From Aminobacter aminovorans (GTDB lineage Bacteria > Pseudomonadota > Alphaproteobacteria > Rhizobiales > Rhizobiaceae): DNA of 64,000 nt. This document shows positions 52,099 through 61,911 of the stretch, piece by piece (positions within the stretch are counted from its first letter, which is position 1; every line of letters begins with the position of its first letter). The notes beneath the pieces were generated by a model, which saw only the letters and a list, made by a program, of their open reading frames with translations, had not been told where the DNA came from and did no database searches. Both the position numbers and the translations under genes were made by a program. The stretch covers positions 1,999,501 through 2,063,500 of the forward strand of contig NZ_UFSM01000001.1 in assembly GCF_900445235.1 (NCBI RefSeq), read 5' to 3'.

Positions 52099-53034
52099 AT
52101 GTTCAGGCTTGCGCATATTTCCGACGTCCATCTTGGTCCGCTTCCGGATGTAACCTATCGCGACCTCGCCTCCAAGCGCATGGTCGGCTACGTCAACTGG
52201 CAGCGGAACCGCCGCCGCTATCATCATGACGGCATCGTCGATGCGATTGTCACCGACCTGAAGGCGCAGGCGCCCGACCATCTGGCTGTCACCGGCGACC
52301 TGGTCAATCTGGCACTCGATGGCGAAATCGCGCTTGCTCGGCTGTGGCTCGAAACGCTCGGCGCAGCAGCCGACGTCTCGGTCGTGCCAGGCAATCACGA
52401 TGCCTATGTGCCCGGTGCCTTCGACAAGGCCTGCCACGTATGGGCGCCCTGGATGCAGGGCGATGGTGTGAACGGCGCGCTCAGTTCGACCAGCTTTCCC
52501 TATCTTCGCGTTCGCGGCAACGTTGCGCTGATCGGCGTGTCGACGGCGCGCGCGACGGCGCCCTTCATGGCCAGCGGATTCTTCCGCGAAGGCCAGGCCG
52601 AACGGTTGGGCCGGCTCCTCGAGGAAACTGGCAAGCGCGGTCTGTTCCGGGCGATCATGATTCATCATCCGCCAGTGCGCGGCGCCGTCGGCCAGCACAA
52701 GCGCCTGTTCGGCATCGGCAAGTTCCAGAAACTGGTCAGGCGCCACGGCGCCGAGCTGGTGCTGCATGGCCATTCGCACCTGCCGACGCTGCACTGGATC
52801 GATGGGCACGATGGGGCTGTGCCGGTGGTGGGGGTGGCCGCTGCCGGCCAGGCGCCGGGAGGCCACAAGCCGGCGGCGCAGTTCAACCTGCTCGACATCT
52901 CCGGCCAGGCGGGAAGCTGGAATGTGAAGCTCACCCGTCGCGGCCTGTCGGGACCGGCGATGCCTGCGGCGGAGATCGGAACGTTCGATCTGAGCGCAGC
53001 CGTGCCGCGCTCGGCGGCGCTGGTCAGGGAATGA
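52099..53034 (+). CDS. Metallophosphoesterase
   Basis: This 311-residue calcineurin-like phosphoesterase shows the metal motifs in order: HISDVHLG (D-x-H), VTGDLVN, PGNHDAY, a later HH (IMIHHPPVRG) and HGHSHLPTLHW. It resembles the small CpdA-type or UDP-diacylglucosamine hydrolase relatives; the substrate is open. AAGGAAAC directly precedes the ATG at 52099. Its 3' end overlaps the convergent next gene by 11 bases. Confidence 0.93.
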   Translation: MFRLAHISDVHLGPLPDVTYRDLASKRMVGYVNWQRNRRRYHHDGIVDAIVTDLKAQAPDHLAVTGDLVNLALDGEIALARLWLETLGAAADVSVVPGNHDAYVPGAFDKACHVWAPWMQGDGVNGALSSTSFPYLRVRGNVALIGVSTARATAPFMASGFFREGQAERLGRLLEETGKRGLFRAIMIHHPPVRGAVGQHKRLFGIGKFQKLVRRHGAELVLHGHSHLPTLHWIDGHDGAVPVVGVAAAGQAPGGHKPAAQFNLLDISGQAGSWNVKLTRRGLSGPAMPAAEIGTFDLSAAVPRSAALVRE

Positions 53035-53626
53035 CGCCGGTAGCGGCGAGACGCAGCCAGTAGAGCACCGCCATGACAGCGATGCCGATAGCAGCGCCGG
53101 CAACCAGCAGCCCAAAACCGGCCAAGATTCCTGGCAGGGCAGGGCTGCGCTGCAAGGGCGGCTCGGCGTCCGCCACAGGTTGTCTCGCGAAACCTGCAAA
53201 CGCTGGTTCCGCACCGCCCTCCATCATCTGCTGGCGTTCGACGATGCGCTCGGCGATGTAGCGCGTCACCTGGTCGGCGATGCGCTTGGCGTCGGTCGAT
53301 TCGGCCAGTACGATCCGGCCGATGCGGGTGTCGCGGACGAATCGGAAGGTGCGGCGGTCGCGACCCAGGCCGACATGGCTCACCGCGTCGATCCACAGCC
53401 TGGGCTGCAGCCCGGACGAGATCGCGAAATCGAAATTGTCGATGTCCTTGGGTACGTCGGCGAAAACAGGCTCAAGCTCGGTGGCAAGCAGTTCGAGCCG
53501 CATGCGGTGCGCATCGCGGAGATCGACCACCACGTCGCTGCGGTCGGCATTGGCGTTCTTGACGTCGCGGATGGCGTCCGCCAGCGGGTGTGCCGGTTTC
53601 AGTGCGGTCACCCTGTCGTCGCTCAT
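53024..53626 (-). CDS. Hypothetical protein with C-terminal membrane anchor
   Basis: This 200-residue protein has a soluble N-terminal part of about 130 residues (VVVDLRDAHRMRLELLATEL, RLWIDAVSHVGLGRDRRTFR, GRIVLAESTDAKRIADQVTR) and a C-terminal membrane helix (ILAGFGLLVAGAAIGIAVMA). It is a tail-anchored-like arrangement of unknown function. The start at 53626 (MSDDRVTALKP) is preferred to one ten codons earlier. It overlaps the metallophosphoesterase gene tail by 11 bases. Confidence 0.7.
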   Translation of the reverse strand: MSDDRVTALKPAHPLADAIRDVKNANADRSDVVVDLRDAHRMRLELLATELEPVFADVPKDIDNFDFAISSGLQPRLWIDAVSHVGLGRDRRTFRFVRDTRIGRIVLAESTDAKRIADQVTRYIAERIVERQQMMEGGAEPAFAGFARQPVADAEPPLQRSPALPGILAGFGLLVAGAAIGIAVMAVLYWLRLAATGVIP

Positions 53627-53782
53627 CGCCTTTTGCCCCGGATCATGTTTAAGCAACCGTTAACATAGTCACGATCGCGGCGGAATTGTAACTTGCGTGA
53701 ACTGATTTTCCATCGCCGCCGCAGGGGCCGAAAAAGGTATGCCTCACAGCCGGTTAGACGTTGTTGCGCATGACTTGATTCA

Positions 53783-54583
53783 TCAGCTGTCGCAGGCGGC
53801 AGGTGCCGGTTGGCGGCGCTGGCGCCGGCGAACCATCCGGCTGACGATGTCGGCGACGAGCGCCGGCGTCTCCTCCGGCAGCATGTGACCGATCTCCAGC
53901 ACGTGGTGGATGAGAAAGCCCGCAGGCAGGGCGTCGGCATGGCTGTAAGGCAGCACTGCATCGTCGGTGCCCCACACCACCATTACCGGCATCGTCAGTG
54001 TCGCCAGGCTTTCTCGCGGGATGACGCCTTGCTTGTCTTCGGCGGTCATCGCTGCGGCAAAGGCAATCAGTTTTTCAGTCTGGCCGGGTCGGCTGCGCAT
54101 CTCTGCCAGAGCGCGGACGGCCGCCTCGGGAACGGTACTGTCGGGGCTCGACATTTCGGCGAGGCAGGCACGGATTTCTTCTGCACAAGCGGCAGCCGCA
54201 TAGCGCCTGAGGAGCGGGCCGTTGATCTCAGGGCCATAACCGCCCGGCGCAAGCAGCGTCAGCGAGGCGACACGTTCGGGATCGAACAGCGCGGCCAGCG
54301 TCGCAACCGCCCCACCCATCGAATGGCCGACGAAATGGGCCCGGCCAATGCCACGCGCCGCAAGATCGGCCAGCACGGCAGTTGCCGCCACCTTGGCCGA
54401 GCCGGCCTTGGGATAGTCGAGCGAAAGACCATGGCCGGGCAAGTCGTAGGCGATCGTGGTGAATGTTCCATCCAGGTGATCGACGACGTCTTCCCAGACA
54501 CCGCCAATTCCGCCGAATCCGTGCAGCAGGACCACTACATTCTTGCCGCTTCCCCGCAGGGCGGCATGGATAGGGTAATTCAT
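53783..54583 (-). CDS. Alpha/beta hydrolase
   Basis: This 266-residue hydrolase has an oxyanion loop VVVLLHGFGGIGGVWEDVVD, nucleophile elbow VGHSMGGAVAT (Ser near residue 93), acidic residue in VVWGTDDAVLP and catalytic His in LEIGHMLPEE. The family contains esterases, haloperoxidase-like proteins and C-C hydrolases, so the substrate is unknown. The neighbouring genes give no pathway context. Confidence 0.9.
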   Translation of the reverse strand: MNYPIHAALRGSGKNVVVLLHGFGGIGGVWEDVVDHLDGTFTTIAYDLPGHGLSLDYPKAGSAKVAATAVLADLAARGIGRAHFVGHSMGGAVATLAALFDPERVASLTLLAPGGYGPEINGPLLRRYAAAACAEEIRACLAEMSSPDSTVPEAAVRALAEMRSRPGQTEKLIAFAAAMTAEDKQGVIPRESLATLTMPVMVVWGTDDAVLPYSHADALPAGFLIHHVLEIGHMLPEETPALVADIVSRMVRRRQRRQPAPAACDS

Positions 54584-54714
54584 TTTTGCTCAAATGGCCG
54601 GACAGAAATTCACGAAAAGTTGTAAATTCAAAGTCGCAAAATGTAAAACAACGTATGAGCCCCAAGGGGGCAAATTTAGTTATGCAAGAAATACGTCTGG
54701 AAAGCCAGTGAGGC

Positions 54715-56502
54715 TCAGGTCTGGTGGCCGAGGCCGGCGGCGCGCAGCGCCTTTGTCAGCGCCTTCGTCAGTTCCGCAGGATATTTGCCCTTGGTGAAGG
54801 TTGCTGCCGGGTCGTTGGCGAATGCCGGGTACCGGTTCGCGATCTCCTTGGACAGTTCGGAAGCCTGCTTGGAATCGCCGACGAAACTTGCAGCGATCAG
54901 GCGCGCAGCCACGTAGTGTGGCTTCTTGTTGGTCGCGAGCGCGCTTGCGGCGCGGGCCGCGGCATAGCGGTTGCCGAGCATGAACTCGCCCAGGAACAGG
55001 CCGTAATCCCACCAACCCGGATGCGCGCTGGCGCTTTCGACGGCACGCTTCATGATCGGCACGCCATCGCTGTAGCTGCCGCCGAGAATGAGCGCATAGC
55101 CGTAGGATGCCGCCATGGTCAGGTCGTAGGTGTTGAGCTCATAGGCCTTGCGTATCCATCTGATGGCCTCGGTGCGATCACCGGCACGCGACTGCAGATA
55201 GCCGAATGCGCGATGGGCATATGGGCTGGTCGACCCCATCTGCACCGCGCTGTGGGCCAGTGCGTAGGCACCCTCGGTCGTCGCATTGGTGGGGTAGGGA
55301 TAGTTGTCGGTGACCGCTTCCAACTGCAGCGAGGCCAGTTCGGCGTAGACGACAGGCGACTTGGCGCTGCGCTTGGAGAGATCCTCCATGCATTGATAGG
55401 CGGCGCGGTGCTTGGTGGCGTTCTGGTCCATGTAATAGGCGCCGCTGAGCAGCAGGCAGGCGGTCAGTCCACGTTGCAGCCCGTTCTGCTCGATGAAGCT
55501 GTAGATCATGCCTGACGCCGGGATGGCCGACGAGACGATGTCGGCGATGCGGTCGTCGATGACCTCGGGGCTGATCTCCTGCGGCGAGAGCACGCGAGAC
55601 AATAGGATGCGGCCGCTGGCCATGTGCTGAAGTTCGACCAGCACCGACCCGGCGCTGGGGCCGGTCTCGACAGTGAAGTCGAAGTCGGTGGCGTCGGCGC
55701 GCCTGACCGTATCGGATCGCTCGCGGGCAATGAGATCGATGGTGTCGAAACCCGACAGTGCCGTGCGCAAGACTGTCGCCACGCGTGCCGTCTCCCCGCC
55801 TTCGGAGCTCGAGTGGATGTGCATGGCGGGCAACTGGTCGACGGAGTCGTTGACGCTTGCCGCGGAGCCACGAGAGCTGCCGAGGCCCGCAACCTCGAAC
55901 CCGATCGGGCCGCCGATGTTGCGGAAGACCAGGATGCCAAGCATGACGATGACCAGCGCCATCGCCGCCCAGAAGTAGCGAAGCTGCCGCTTGACGCTGG
56001 TGCCGGAGTAGCCCGGATCGACTTGAACCTCTTCGCCGTGATGCGGCTCGTTCTCGGCAAGGCCTGTTTCGGCCCTGGCCAGCACCGCTACCGAACCGTT
56101 ATGCTGCGCTTCGGCAGAGCGAGGGGATGCCGGTGGCAGCTCGGCAAGCGTCTCATAGGTCGGCACATAGCTGCCGCGCGGGATGCCGATCCGGATCGGA
56201 TCGTTGCTACCCTCGGCGGCATAATAATGCGCCAGAAGTTCGCGCAGGCGCCCGGCCTGGACGCGGACGACGGCATCGGTCGCCGAATCGAACTCGGCGT
56301 CCTTGCCGAAAACGTCGACCGCGATGGCAAAACCCTTCAGCCTCTCGGCCTCGCCGGCGAGTTCGCGTTCGACAATATAGCGCAGCAGCTTGCGTGCCCG
56401 GTCGGACCGGCCAAAGGTCTCGCTGGCAACAAGCCGCTCAAGCGCTTCGCGCACTGCGGGGGCAGCAGGCGTGGAGGCAACCAAGTGTCGACCCTTTTCC
56501 AA
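54715..56502 (-). CDS. Membrane protein with N-terminal winged-helix-like domain and TPR-like C-terminal region
   Basis: This protein of about 595 residues has an N-terminal domain (SDRARKLLRYIVERELAGEA, FDSATDAVVRVQAGRLRELL, IRIGIPRGSYVPTYETL) seen in many rhizobial and planctomycete proteins and thought to be a DNA- or ligand-binding winged helix. A single membrane helix near residues 174-196 and a periplasmic half follow, with repeat-like helices (PYAHRAFGYLQSRAGDRTEA, YGYALILGGSYSDGVP). It suggests a membrane-bound sensor or regulator. The start is a TTG at 56502, or a TTG 18 bases later preceded by AAAGGG. Confidence 0.7.
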   Translation of the reverse strand: MEKGRHLVASTPAAPAVREALERLVASETFGRSDRARKLLRYIVERELAGEAERLKGFAIAVDVFGKDAEFDSATDAVVRVQAGRLRELLAHYYAAEGSNDPIRIGIPRGSYVPTYETLAELPPASPRSAEAQHNGSVAVLARAETGLAENEPHHGEEVQVDPGYSGTSVKRQLRYFWAAMALVIVMLGILVFRNIGGPIGFEVAGLGSSRGSAASVNDSVDQLPAMHIHSSSEGGETARVATVLRTALSGFDTIDLIARERSDTVRRADATDFDFTVETGPSAGSVLVELQHMASGRILLSRVLSPQEISPEVIDDRIADIVSSAIPASGMIYSFIEQNGLQRGLTACLLLSGAYYMDQNATKHRAAYQCMEDLSKRSAKSPVVYAELASLQLEAVTDNYPYPTNATTEGAYALAHSAVQMGSTSPYAHRAFGYLQSRAGDRTEAIRWIRKAYELNTYDLTMAASYGYALILGGSYSDGVPIMKRAVESASAHPGWWDYGLFLGEFMLGNRYAAARAASALATNKKPHYVAARLIAASFVGDSKQASELSKEIANRYPAFANDPAATFTKGKYPAELTKALTKALRAAGLGHQT

Positions 56503-56619
56503 CCGGTACGAACGGCCTGATCATAGTCGGCTGGCGTCAGTGTACAAGCGCGCTCAGCAACGATGCACAAATGCCCCACCCGTTATCCACGGGCGAGGCA
56601 TCTGCGGACTGGAGTTAAA

Positions 56620-58374
<1,755 letters not shown>

Positions 58375-58432
58375 TCAGCGGTCTTAAATCAGAAATTCGG
58401 TTCTGTTGTGAAGAGCAAAGGAGCAGATGCCT

Positions 58433-58477
58433 CGGCGGCAATTTCGACCGCCGGACGCTCCCTTAACGAGCCCGGCG
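58433..58477 (-). promoter_or_regulatory. Attenuator-like alternative hairpins upstream of leuA
   Basis: Read on the minus strand, segment 3 (CCGGCGG, complement of 58448-58454) can pair either with an upstream CGCCGG inside the end of the leader peptide gene (complement of 58472-58477) or with a downstream CCGCCG (complement of 58433-58438). These mutually exclusive pairings are the hallmark of attenuation. No T tract follows the downstream stem, so the exact termination mode is open. Confidence 0.45.
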
Positions 58478-58582
58478 ATCGCCGATAAGGCCGAGAAGAA
58501 GGAGAGCCGAGGAAAGGGCGCGCAGCGTCTCGCCCGCAAAAGCGGCCGGACGGGAGATTTCGTTGATCTTGCGCGACGACAT
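58463..58582 (-). CDS. leuL: leu leader peptide (39 residues, leucine-rich)
   Basis: The minus-strand frame from ATG 58582 to TAA encodes MSSRKINEISRPAAFAGETL followed by RALSSALLLLGLIGDRRAR. Eight of the last twenty residues are Leu or Ile, with four adjacent leucine codons, and the gene ends 136 bases before leuA. Leucine starvation would stall a ribosome in the run of Leu codons. It is recognised by position, composition and the hairpins that follow; I know of no exact homologue by name. Confidence 0.7.
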   Translation of the reverse strand: MSSRKINEISRPAAFAGETLRALSSALLLLGLIGDRRAR

Positions 58583-58671
58583 GGCGCTCTCTTACAGGAG
58601 GCGCATGTGCCGCGCAAGAGCTGGCTGACCGGCACCGTGGGGTTGTCGGGTTAGACCTTTTGTCGCGCAGC

Positions 58672-58974
58672 CTATGCCTTGTGCAGGCGCAGCGGGCTGA
58701 CTTTCTCGCGTGCGATGATGCCTTTTGCCTCGAGGTCGAGCTGTACCGCCTTTGTCCACCAGCCTGCCTTGGCGCCGCCGGGATAGAGCTGCTCGGGCAG
58801 ATGACCGCGGACACGTTCCTGCATCTCGGCAAAGGTCAGTCCCGGCGACTTCGCGGGCAGGACCTCAAGGATTGCCTGCTTCATCGCCTGGTACATGGCG
58901 GCATCGGCCGGCTTTGCCTGACCCGGATAGTTGACGTTCTCGAGTTCGATTTTCGCTAAAGCTTGAGATGCCAT
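58672..58974 (-). CDS. DUF6958-type small protein
   Basis: This 100-residue soluble protein (MASQALAKIELENVNYPGQA, AMYQAMKQAILEVLPAKSPG, FAEMQERVRGHLPEQLYPGG, GWWTKAVQLDLEAKGIIARE) resembles a conserved alphaproteobacterial family of unknown function with a winged-helix-like pattern. The start at 58974 has AGGAAG 5-7 bases upstream. It lies 89 bases before the leu leader ATG on the same strand. Confidence 0.75.
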   Translation of the reverse strand: MASQALAKIELENVNYPGQAKPADAAMYQAMKQAILEVLPAKSPGLTFAEMQERVRGHLPEQLYPGGAKAGWWTKAVQLDLEAKGIIAREKVSPLRLHKA

Positions 58975-59057
58975 TTCTGCTTTCCTTCCTCGTGTGACGA
59001 TCAAAGGACGAAAGCGAATGGCACGATCCTACAGAGGCAAGGTCTTTTTTCGCGTCC

Positions 59058-60140
59058 TCAGTCCTTGATCGCGCGTGCTACCAGCCGGGCCAAGGCCGGG
59101 CCAAACAGCAGCACGATCAGGAAACGCAGCATCTGCAGCGTCAGCACGAAGGACAGGTCGACGTCCTTGGAGGCGGCGGCGATGATGGCGATGGAATCCA
59201 TGCCGCCAGGGCTGGTCGCGAGATAGGCTGTCAGCGGATCGACGCCGAGGATCATGTGCAGGCCAAAGGCCAGTGCGCCGCAAAAGGCCATCAATGCCGC
59301 GATGGAGCCTACCACCTGCGGCAAGGCGCGCGCTGCGTGGCGAAGGATGGGTCGGGTGAAGTTGAGCCCGATCGACCAGCCGACCAGCGTATAACCGATG
59401 GCCAGCAGCCATTCCGGCAGCTGCAGTTCGATGCCGAAGCCGAGATGGACGACGGCTCCGACCAGCATCGCGCCGACGAAATAGGGCGAGGGGATGCGCA
59501 GGAGGTAGCCGAGTGTTCCGCCGACGATGGCAACGCCGATCATGGCGCCAAAGGCCGGCCAGACGATCGATGGAAACCAGGCGATGCCAGGCGCTTCGAC
59601 CCCCGCCGTGTCGACCCAGAGCCGGGCGATGACCGCGGCTGCGATCGAGACCATGATGACGCGCAGATATTGCATGAAGGCGACCAGCCGCGCGTCGGCG
59701 CCGAAGGCGTCGGCCATCAGCACCATGGCGGTGGCGGCCCCCGGTGCCGAACCCCAGACGGCTGTGGTGCCGGGCAGCACCTTGAGCCGCGAGATGAACC
59801 AGCCGAGGAAGCTGCTCGCCGCAACAGTGGCAATGGCAGCACTCAGGAACAGTGGCCATTCGGCGGCGAAGGTGACGAAGATGCCGGCCGAAATAGAACT
59901 TGCGACGAGGCAACCGATCAGCGCCTGTGCCGAAACGAAAAGCGGTCGCGGCACCCGTACCGTGGCGCCGTTGCTGCCGAGCATGATGGCGACCAGCATC
60001 GGACCGACAAGCAGGGCTGCGGGCAGGTGCACGAGCTCGAACAGCCCGGCAAGCAGAACCGAGCAGACAAGCAGCAAGGCCCACTGCACCACGGGCTTCT
60101 TGTCTGTGAGCGGAGCGGCAGGTTGCGGGGCAGGCTTCAT
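59058..60140 (-). CDS. AbrB-family (duplicated AbrB domain) membrane transporter
   Basis: This 360-residue protein has about ten hydrophobic helices in two repeats (AALLVGPMLVAIMLGSNGAT, WGSAPGAATAMVLMADAFGA; then YFVGAMLVGAVVHLGFGIEL, LATSPGGMDSIAIIAAASKD). The GxxP-(G/A)xx-(A/M) turns at SAPGAATAM and TSPGGMDSI mark the AbrB duplication family, annotated as ammonia monooxygenase-like regulators but likely transporters. It is convergent to nothing and diverges from a Bug-type binding-protein gene. Confidence 0.85.
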   Translation of the reverse strand: MKPAPQPAAPLTDKKPVVQWALLLVCSVLLAGLFELVHLPAALLVGPMLVAIMLGSNGATVRVPRPLFVSAQALIGCLVASSISAGIFVTFAAEWPLFLSAAIATVAASSFLGWFISRLKVLPGTTAVWGSAPGAATAMVLMADAFGADARLVAFMQYLRVIMVSIAAAVIARLWVDTAGVEAPGIAWFPSIVWPAFGAMIGVAIVGGTLGYLLRIPSPYFVGAMLVGAVVHLGFGIELQLPEWLLAIGYTLVGWSIGLNFTRPILRHAARALPQVVGSIAALMAFCGALAFGLHMILGVDPLTAYLATSPGGMDSIAIIAAASKDVDLSFVLTLQMLRFLIVLLFGPALARLVARAIKD

Positions 60141-60338
60141 GCCGCCGTCTTAGACCTATTCGGGCGGATGTGTCAGCCCGTGTTGTCTGCAAGATTCAGT
60201 GCCGGCATGTTCCTCGGTTTCCTCGCCGAACGTCACCATACCTCCAACGTTGCATTGACAGCGTAGGTAAAGTTCATACGCTCGCCGCTCCACGCGGACG
60301 GCAACGAGGTGCCGCCGCTAACCGGGAGGTGCGTACTG

Positions 60339-61325
60339 ATGATGAAATTCACCCGCCGCATGACATTGGCGCTTGGGCTTTCGGCTGCGTCGCTTTTGGC
60401 GCTGGCACCCGAGGCGGTTGCCCAGCAATTTCCCGACCGGACCGTGACGTTGGTGGTGCCCTTTGCCGCCGGCGGCTCGACCGACGTCGTGGCCCGCATC
60501 ATCGCGCAGAAGATGTCGGACGATCTCGGCCAGCAGGTCATTGTCGAAAACGTTGCCGGTGCCGGCGGCAACATCGGCGCCGATCGCGTCGCCCGCGCCG
60601 AACCGGATGGCTACACCATCCTGATGGGCACGGTCGCCACGCACGCGCTCAACCCACTCATCCTCAAGACCAAGCCCTACGATCCGGAGAAAGATTTCGC
60701 CCCGGTTTCGCTGCTTGTCGTCGTGCCCAACGTGCTGGTCGTCAACCCGCAGCTACCGGTCAACAACGTGCAGGAGCTGATCGCGCTTTTGAAGGCCGAG
60801 CCCGACAAATATGCCTATGCCTCGTCGGGCAACGGTACGCCGCTGCACCTCTCGGGCGAACTGTTCAAGGCGATGGCCGGCGTCAGCATCCAGCACATTC
60901 CCTACAAGGGCGCCGGCCCGGCGCTGAACGACGTCGTCGGCAACCAGGTGCCGATCATGTTCGACAATCTGCCGTCCTCGTCCTCGCACATCAAGGGCGG
61001 CACGCTCAAGGCGCTGGGCGTCACCACGGCTGAGCGGGCGCCGTCGTTCCCCGACGTGCCGACGATCGCCGAAGCGGGCGTGCCGGGCTATGAGACCTAC
61101 ACCTGGAATGCGCTGTTTGCCCCCACCGGCACGCCGAAGGAGGTCATCGATCGCCTGAACGGGTCGGCCAACAAGGCGATGACCGACCCGGCCGTCATCG
61201 AGAAGATGAACGGCTTCAGCGCCAAGATCGTCGGCTCGACGCCGGATGAATTGGCTGCCCACGTCAAGGCCGAGCTGGCCAAGTGGGGCCCTGTCGTCAA
61301 GGATGCCAAGATTCAGATGGACTGA
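60339..61325 (+). CDS. Bug-family (tripartite tricarboxylate transporter type) substrate-binding protein
   Basis: This 328-residue periplasmic protein has a signal peptide (RRMTLALGLSAASLLALAPE, cleavage after AVA-Q) and the Bug hallmarks QFPDRTVTLVVPFAAGGSTD, GAGGNIGADRVARAEPDGYT and YASSGNGTPLHLSGELFKAM. GGGAGGT lies 8 bases before the ATG at 60339. No TctA/TctB membrane genes are near, so it is an orphan binding protein, perhaps using the divergent AbrB-family transporter or a sensor instead. The ligand is probably a carboxylate. Confidence 0.93.
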   Translation: MMKFTRRMTLALGLSAASLLALAPEAVAQQFPDRTVTLVVPFAAGGSTDVVARIIAQKMSDDLGQQVIVENVAGAGGNIGADRVARAEPDGYTILMGTVATHALNPLILKTKPYDPEKDFAPVSLLVVVPNVLVVNPQLPVNNVQELIALLKAEPDKYAYASSGNGTPLHLSGELFKAMAGVSIQHIPYKGAGPALNDVVGNQVPIMFDNLPSSSSHIKGGTLKALGVTTAERAPSFPDVPTIAEAGVPGYETYTWNALFAPTGTPKEVIDRLNGSANKAMTDPAVIEKMNGFSAKIVGSTPDELAAHVKAELAKWGPVVKDAKIQMD

Positions 61326-61377
61326 CAGAGCGCGGGCGGCGCGCCGTTTTCAGCGATGCGCCGCCCGATTGCTCTGT
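61325..61377 (+). terminator. Hairpin terminator after the Bug-type gene
   Basis: An inner GGGCGGCGC/GCGCCGCCC stem sits within an outer ACAGAGC/GCTCTGT stem. It begins at the stop codon. There is no T tract on the plus strand, so termination may be Rho-assisted. Confidence 0.6.
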
Positions 61378-61855
61378 ACGCTTCCGTGGCGACCATCGAG
61401 CGGACTGGCTGAAGCCAGGCCGTCCTCGCCAGGCCACGGTCCGGGGCAGGGCGACGGCAGGAGGCGCCATTGCAACTCGGCGCCCTACCAGTTGGCGATC
61501 CCGAATTGGCGCAATCCAGCGTCGGCAGTGCGGGGCCGGGCGCGACCGTCTGCCGGCATCGCTCCGATGAGGATGCCTTTCCCCGAATAGCTAAATCGGT
61601 CAGCGGCTTGCATGAAATTTCTGTGGTGCAGAGTCACCGCAATATTGCGTGATGGCGTGCATCTCGCCCGTGCGCGATGGCAATTCCTCCGCTCTTGACC
61701 TTGCCAAGCTGGCAGCATCTCAAGTCTCGAGCATCGCTCTCGTGTGTTCTTTGGCGTCCGCCCAACGCCCAACCATCGGATTGTCTGTTCACCACACCTG
61801 CTTAGACCCTTCGGCTGCCAATCAGATTCAGCTTGTGCGCGCGTGTTTGCGAGAG
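61378..61855. other. Intergenic stretch with no convincing gene
   Basis: Short frames here lack ribosome sites and protein-like composition. The region provides the 5' DNA of the multicopper oxidase operon; only the dyad at its right end stands out. Confidence 0.5.
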
Positions 61856-61886
61856 CATGATGCAAATCATTCGCATTTGCATCATG
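61856..61886. promoter_or_regulatory. Perfect 12+12 bp dyad, Fur/Mur-type metal-regulator box candidate
   Basis: CATGATGCAAAT and ATTTGCATCATG are perfect inverted repeats separated by CATTCGC. The inner GCAAAT-N7-ATTTGC resembles Fur/Mur-type sites of rhizobia (TGCAAAT/ATTTGCA). It ends 25 bases before the start of the oxidase gene, so a bound regulator would block the promoter. Confidence 0.6.
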
Positions 61887-61911
61887 ACTCGGGATGGTCG
61901 AAGTGGCGACA

